Assembly: GCA_963809245.1 (NCBI GenBank)
Contig: CAWEIU010000011.1
Coordinates: 62,001 to 126,000, forward strand
Source of the DNA: Roseiarcus sp963809245
GTDB lineage: Bacteria > Pseudomonadota > Alphaproteobacteria > Rhizobiales > Beijerinckiaceae
Direction: 5' to 3'
DNA: 64,000 bases
In this document: positions 62,847 through 64,000 of the stretch, in pieces
Layout of the letters: every line of letters begins with the position of its first letter
How positions within the stretch are numbered: the first letter of the stretch is position 1
Notes under the pieces: generated by a model
Databases searched by the model: none
What the model saw: the letters and a program-made list of their open reading frames with translations, nothing else
Told to the model about the DNA's origin: nothing
Made by a program: the position numbers and the translations under genes

Positions 62847-64000
62847 GTGAAGGCCGAACCGGCCCCGCCGCAGCGAACAGCGTGGACGAAAGTCGCGCTG
62901 CTCTGGCTATGCGGGGTCGGCGCGGGGTTGCAGTTTGCGAAAGCCTCGGTCGCCTTCGATAGGCTGGCGGCCCATTACGACGCCTCGCCGACGCTCGCCG
63001 GCTGGCTGCTCTCGGCGACCGGCGTCGCCGGAATCGTCTTCGGCGCAGCGGCCGGCCTGCTCGTCGGGCGAATCGGATTTCGCGTCAGCCTGATCGGCGG
63101 ACTGCTCTGCGCCACGGCGATCTCGCTCTTTCAGGCCACCCTGCCGCCGGCCGCCCTCTTTCTTGTCAGCCGCCTCGTCGAAGGCGGCGCGCATCTCGCG
63201 ATCATCGTCGCGGCGCCGAGCTGCCTTTCCTTCTATGTCGCGCCGCGACAACGCACGATCGTCCTCAGCCTGTGGGGCACGTACTTCAGCGCAGGCTTCC
63301 TCGTCGCCGGATTCTTGGGACCGGCGATCCTCGACGCCGCTGGGCTCCGCATGCTGTTCGCCGTCCATGCCGCTTGCACGATCGCGCTCGCGGCGGCGGC
63401 CTTCGTGTTCCTCCGGCCGCCGGCGGCCGCCCATCCCACGGAGCGCGCGGCGCCGCTCAGCTCGATGTTTCGCCAGCACGTCCAGATCTACGCCACCGCG
63501 CGCACGGCGCTGCCGGCGATCTGCTTCCTTTGCTACACCGTGATGTATCTTGCGTTGCAGACGATGACCGCCGATCTGGCGCCGCCTGACGCACGCCGCT
63601 GGCTGTTCGCCCTCATGCCGCTCGTCAGCGGCGTCACGACGCTCTCGGCGGGCGCCATTGCGCAGAACTGGCTGTCGCCTTTCCGCGTCGCGCTCGGCGC
63701 CTTCGCGGCGACCGGCGCGGCGACGATCCTGCTGCAAGCGGCGGTTCACGCCGAGTTCGCAATCGTGCCGGCGGCGCTGTTGCGCATGGCGTTCCTCAGC
63801 ATGTTGCCGGGCGCGATCTATCCGATGATCCCCATGCTGTGCCAGGAATCGTCGCTGCAGGCGCGCGGCTATGGCGCGATCGCCCAGCTCGGCAATGTCG
63901 GCAGCGCGCTCGGGCCGCCGCTGTTCGCCGCAAGCGTCGCGGCGCTCGGCCCGGTCGGCCTGATGACGCCGGCGCTTCTTTTCTCGGCCTGCGGATTCGC
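62847..64000 (+). CDS. MFS transporter, cut by the right edge
   Basis: At least 384 residues with eleven or more hydrophobic helices. It has GLLVGRIGFRVSLIGGLLCA (A-motif region after helix 2), FLVSRLVEGGAHLAIIVAAPS in helix 4, and a charged central loop RPPAAAHPTERAAPLSSMFRQH between the two halves. It resembles the CynX/NimT-like or cyanate-permease group; the substrate is unknown. The start is GTG at 62847, since an upstream GTG at 62830 meets a stop. It is 26 bases after serA and may be co-transcribed. Confidence 0.85.
   Translation, partial: MKAEPAPPQRTAWTKVALLWLCGVGAGLQFAKASVAFDRLAAHYDASPTLAGWLLSATGVAGIVFGAAAGLLVGRIGFRVSLIGGLLCATAISLFQATLPPAALFLVSRLVEGGAHLAIIVAAPSCLSFYVAPRQRTIVLSLWGTYFSAGFLVAGFLGPAILDAAGLRMLFAVHAACTIALAAAAFVFLRPPAAAHPTERAAPLSSMFRQHVQIYATARTALPAICFLCYTVMYLALQTMTADLAPPDARRWLFALMPLVSGVTTLSAGAIAQNWLSPFRVALGAFAATGAATILLQAAVHAEFAIVPAALLRMAFLSMLPGAIYPMIPMLCQESSLQARGYGAIAQLGNVGSALGPPLFAASVAALGPVGLMTPALLFSACGF

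Overview
The window is G+C-rich chromosomal DNA that looks like an alphaproteobacterium of the order Hyphomicrobiales (Rhizobiales). The signs are a stand-alone F1-ATPase operon atpHAGDC without the F0 genes, a Porin_2-type outer-membrane porin, one bifunctional RelA/SpoT enzyme, a clan AA aspartic protease of the TIGR02281 type, a CHCC zinc-finger protein and rpmI-rplT-pheS-pheT synteny. Genus cannot be fixed from the sequence alone. About 60 genes, one tRNA, four pseudogenes or gene remnants and several families of dispersed palindromic repeats are visible.

Layout. 1-8.6 kb: a PAS sensor cut by the left edge, a HI0933-like flavoprotein, a secreted hydrolase, lepA, dodecin, a DMT transporter and a YukJ-like protein. 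Two short remnants, of the flavoprotein 3' end and of lepA, lie at 3.1-3.35 kb. 8.9-13.8 kb: atpHAGDC with a clear terminator. 14.2-19.7 kb: zinc-finger protein, FAD monooxygenase, BenE transporter, RMD1 protein, beta-carbonic anhydrase and an SDR. 19.9-25.2 kb: rpmI-rplT-pheS-pheT, with a DUF4160/DUF2442 pair and a small membrane protein between pheS and pheT; pheT carries a one-base frameshift. 25.2-30.1 kb: small secreted proteins, an SDR, a MarR regulator with palindromic operators and a divergent quinone oxidoreductase, and an MFS exporter.

30.2-33.1 kb is a lower-G+C cassette (LysR, SDR, ABM monooxygenase) lying inside a dispersed repeat and flanked by CTAG on both sides. It is followed by a 21% G+C tract. 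33.5-39.0 kb holds a Mug-like glycosylase, phosphohexomutase, aspartic protease, gamma-glutamylcyclotransferase and relA/spoT. 39.1-44.0 kb is the most unusual part: a headless, frameshifted porin gene and an intact porin gene point away from an intervening tyrosine recombinase, so that porin bodies and terminators form long inverted repeats around it.

44.1-54.8 kb: a TPR/O-GlcNAc-transferase-like protein, acpS-pdxJ-pyrE, a cupin, tRNA-Thr with a possible att duplication, small secreted proteins, a GT2 glycosyltransferase, typA and an MNT/HEPN pair. 54.9-58.5 kb: a LysR-controlled redox cluster (SDR, aldo/keto reductase, cupin) with a tandem duplication that left a cupin pseudogene. 58.6-64 kb: GlxA-type regulator, GST, agmatinase, 3-phosphoglycerate dehydrogenase and an MFS transporter cut by the right edge.

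Housekeeping blocks (ATP synthesis, translation, stringent response, serine, pyridoxine and pyrimidine synthesis) alternate with short accessory patches. Those patches are where repeats, duplications and disrupted genes collect.
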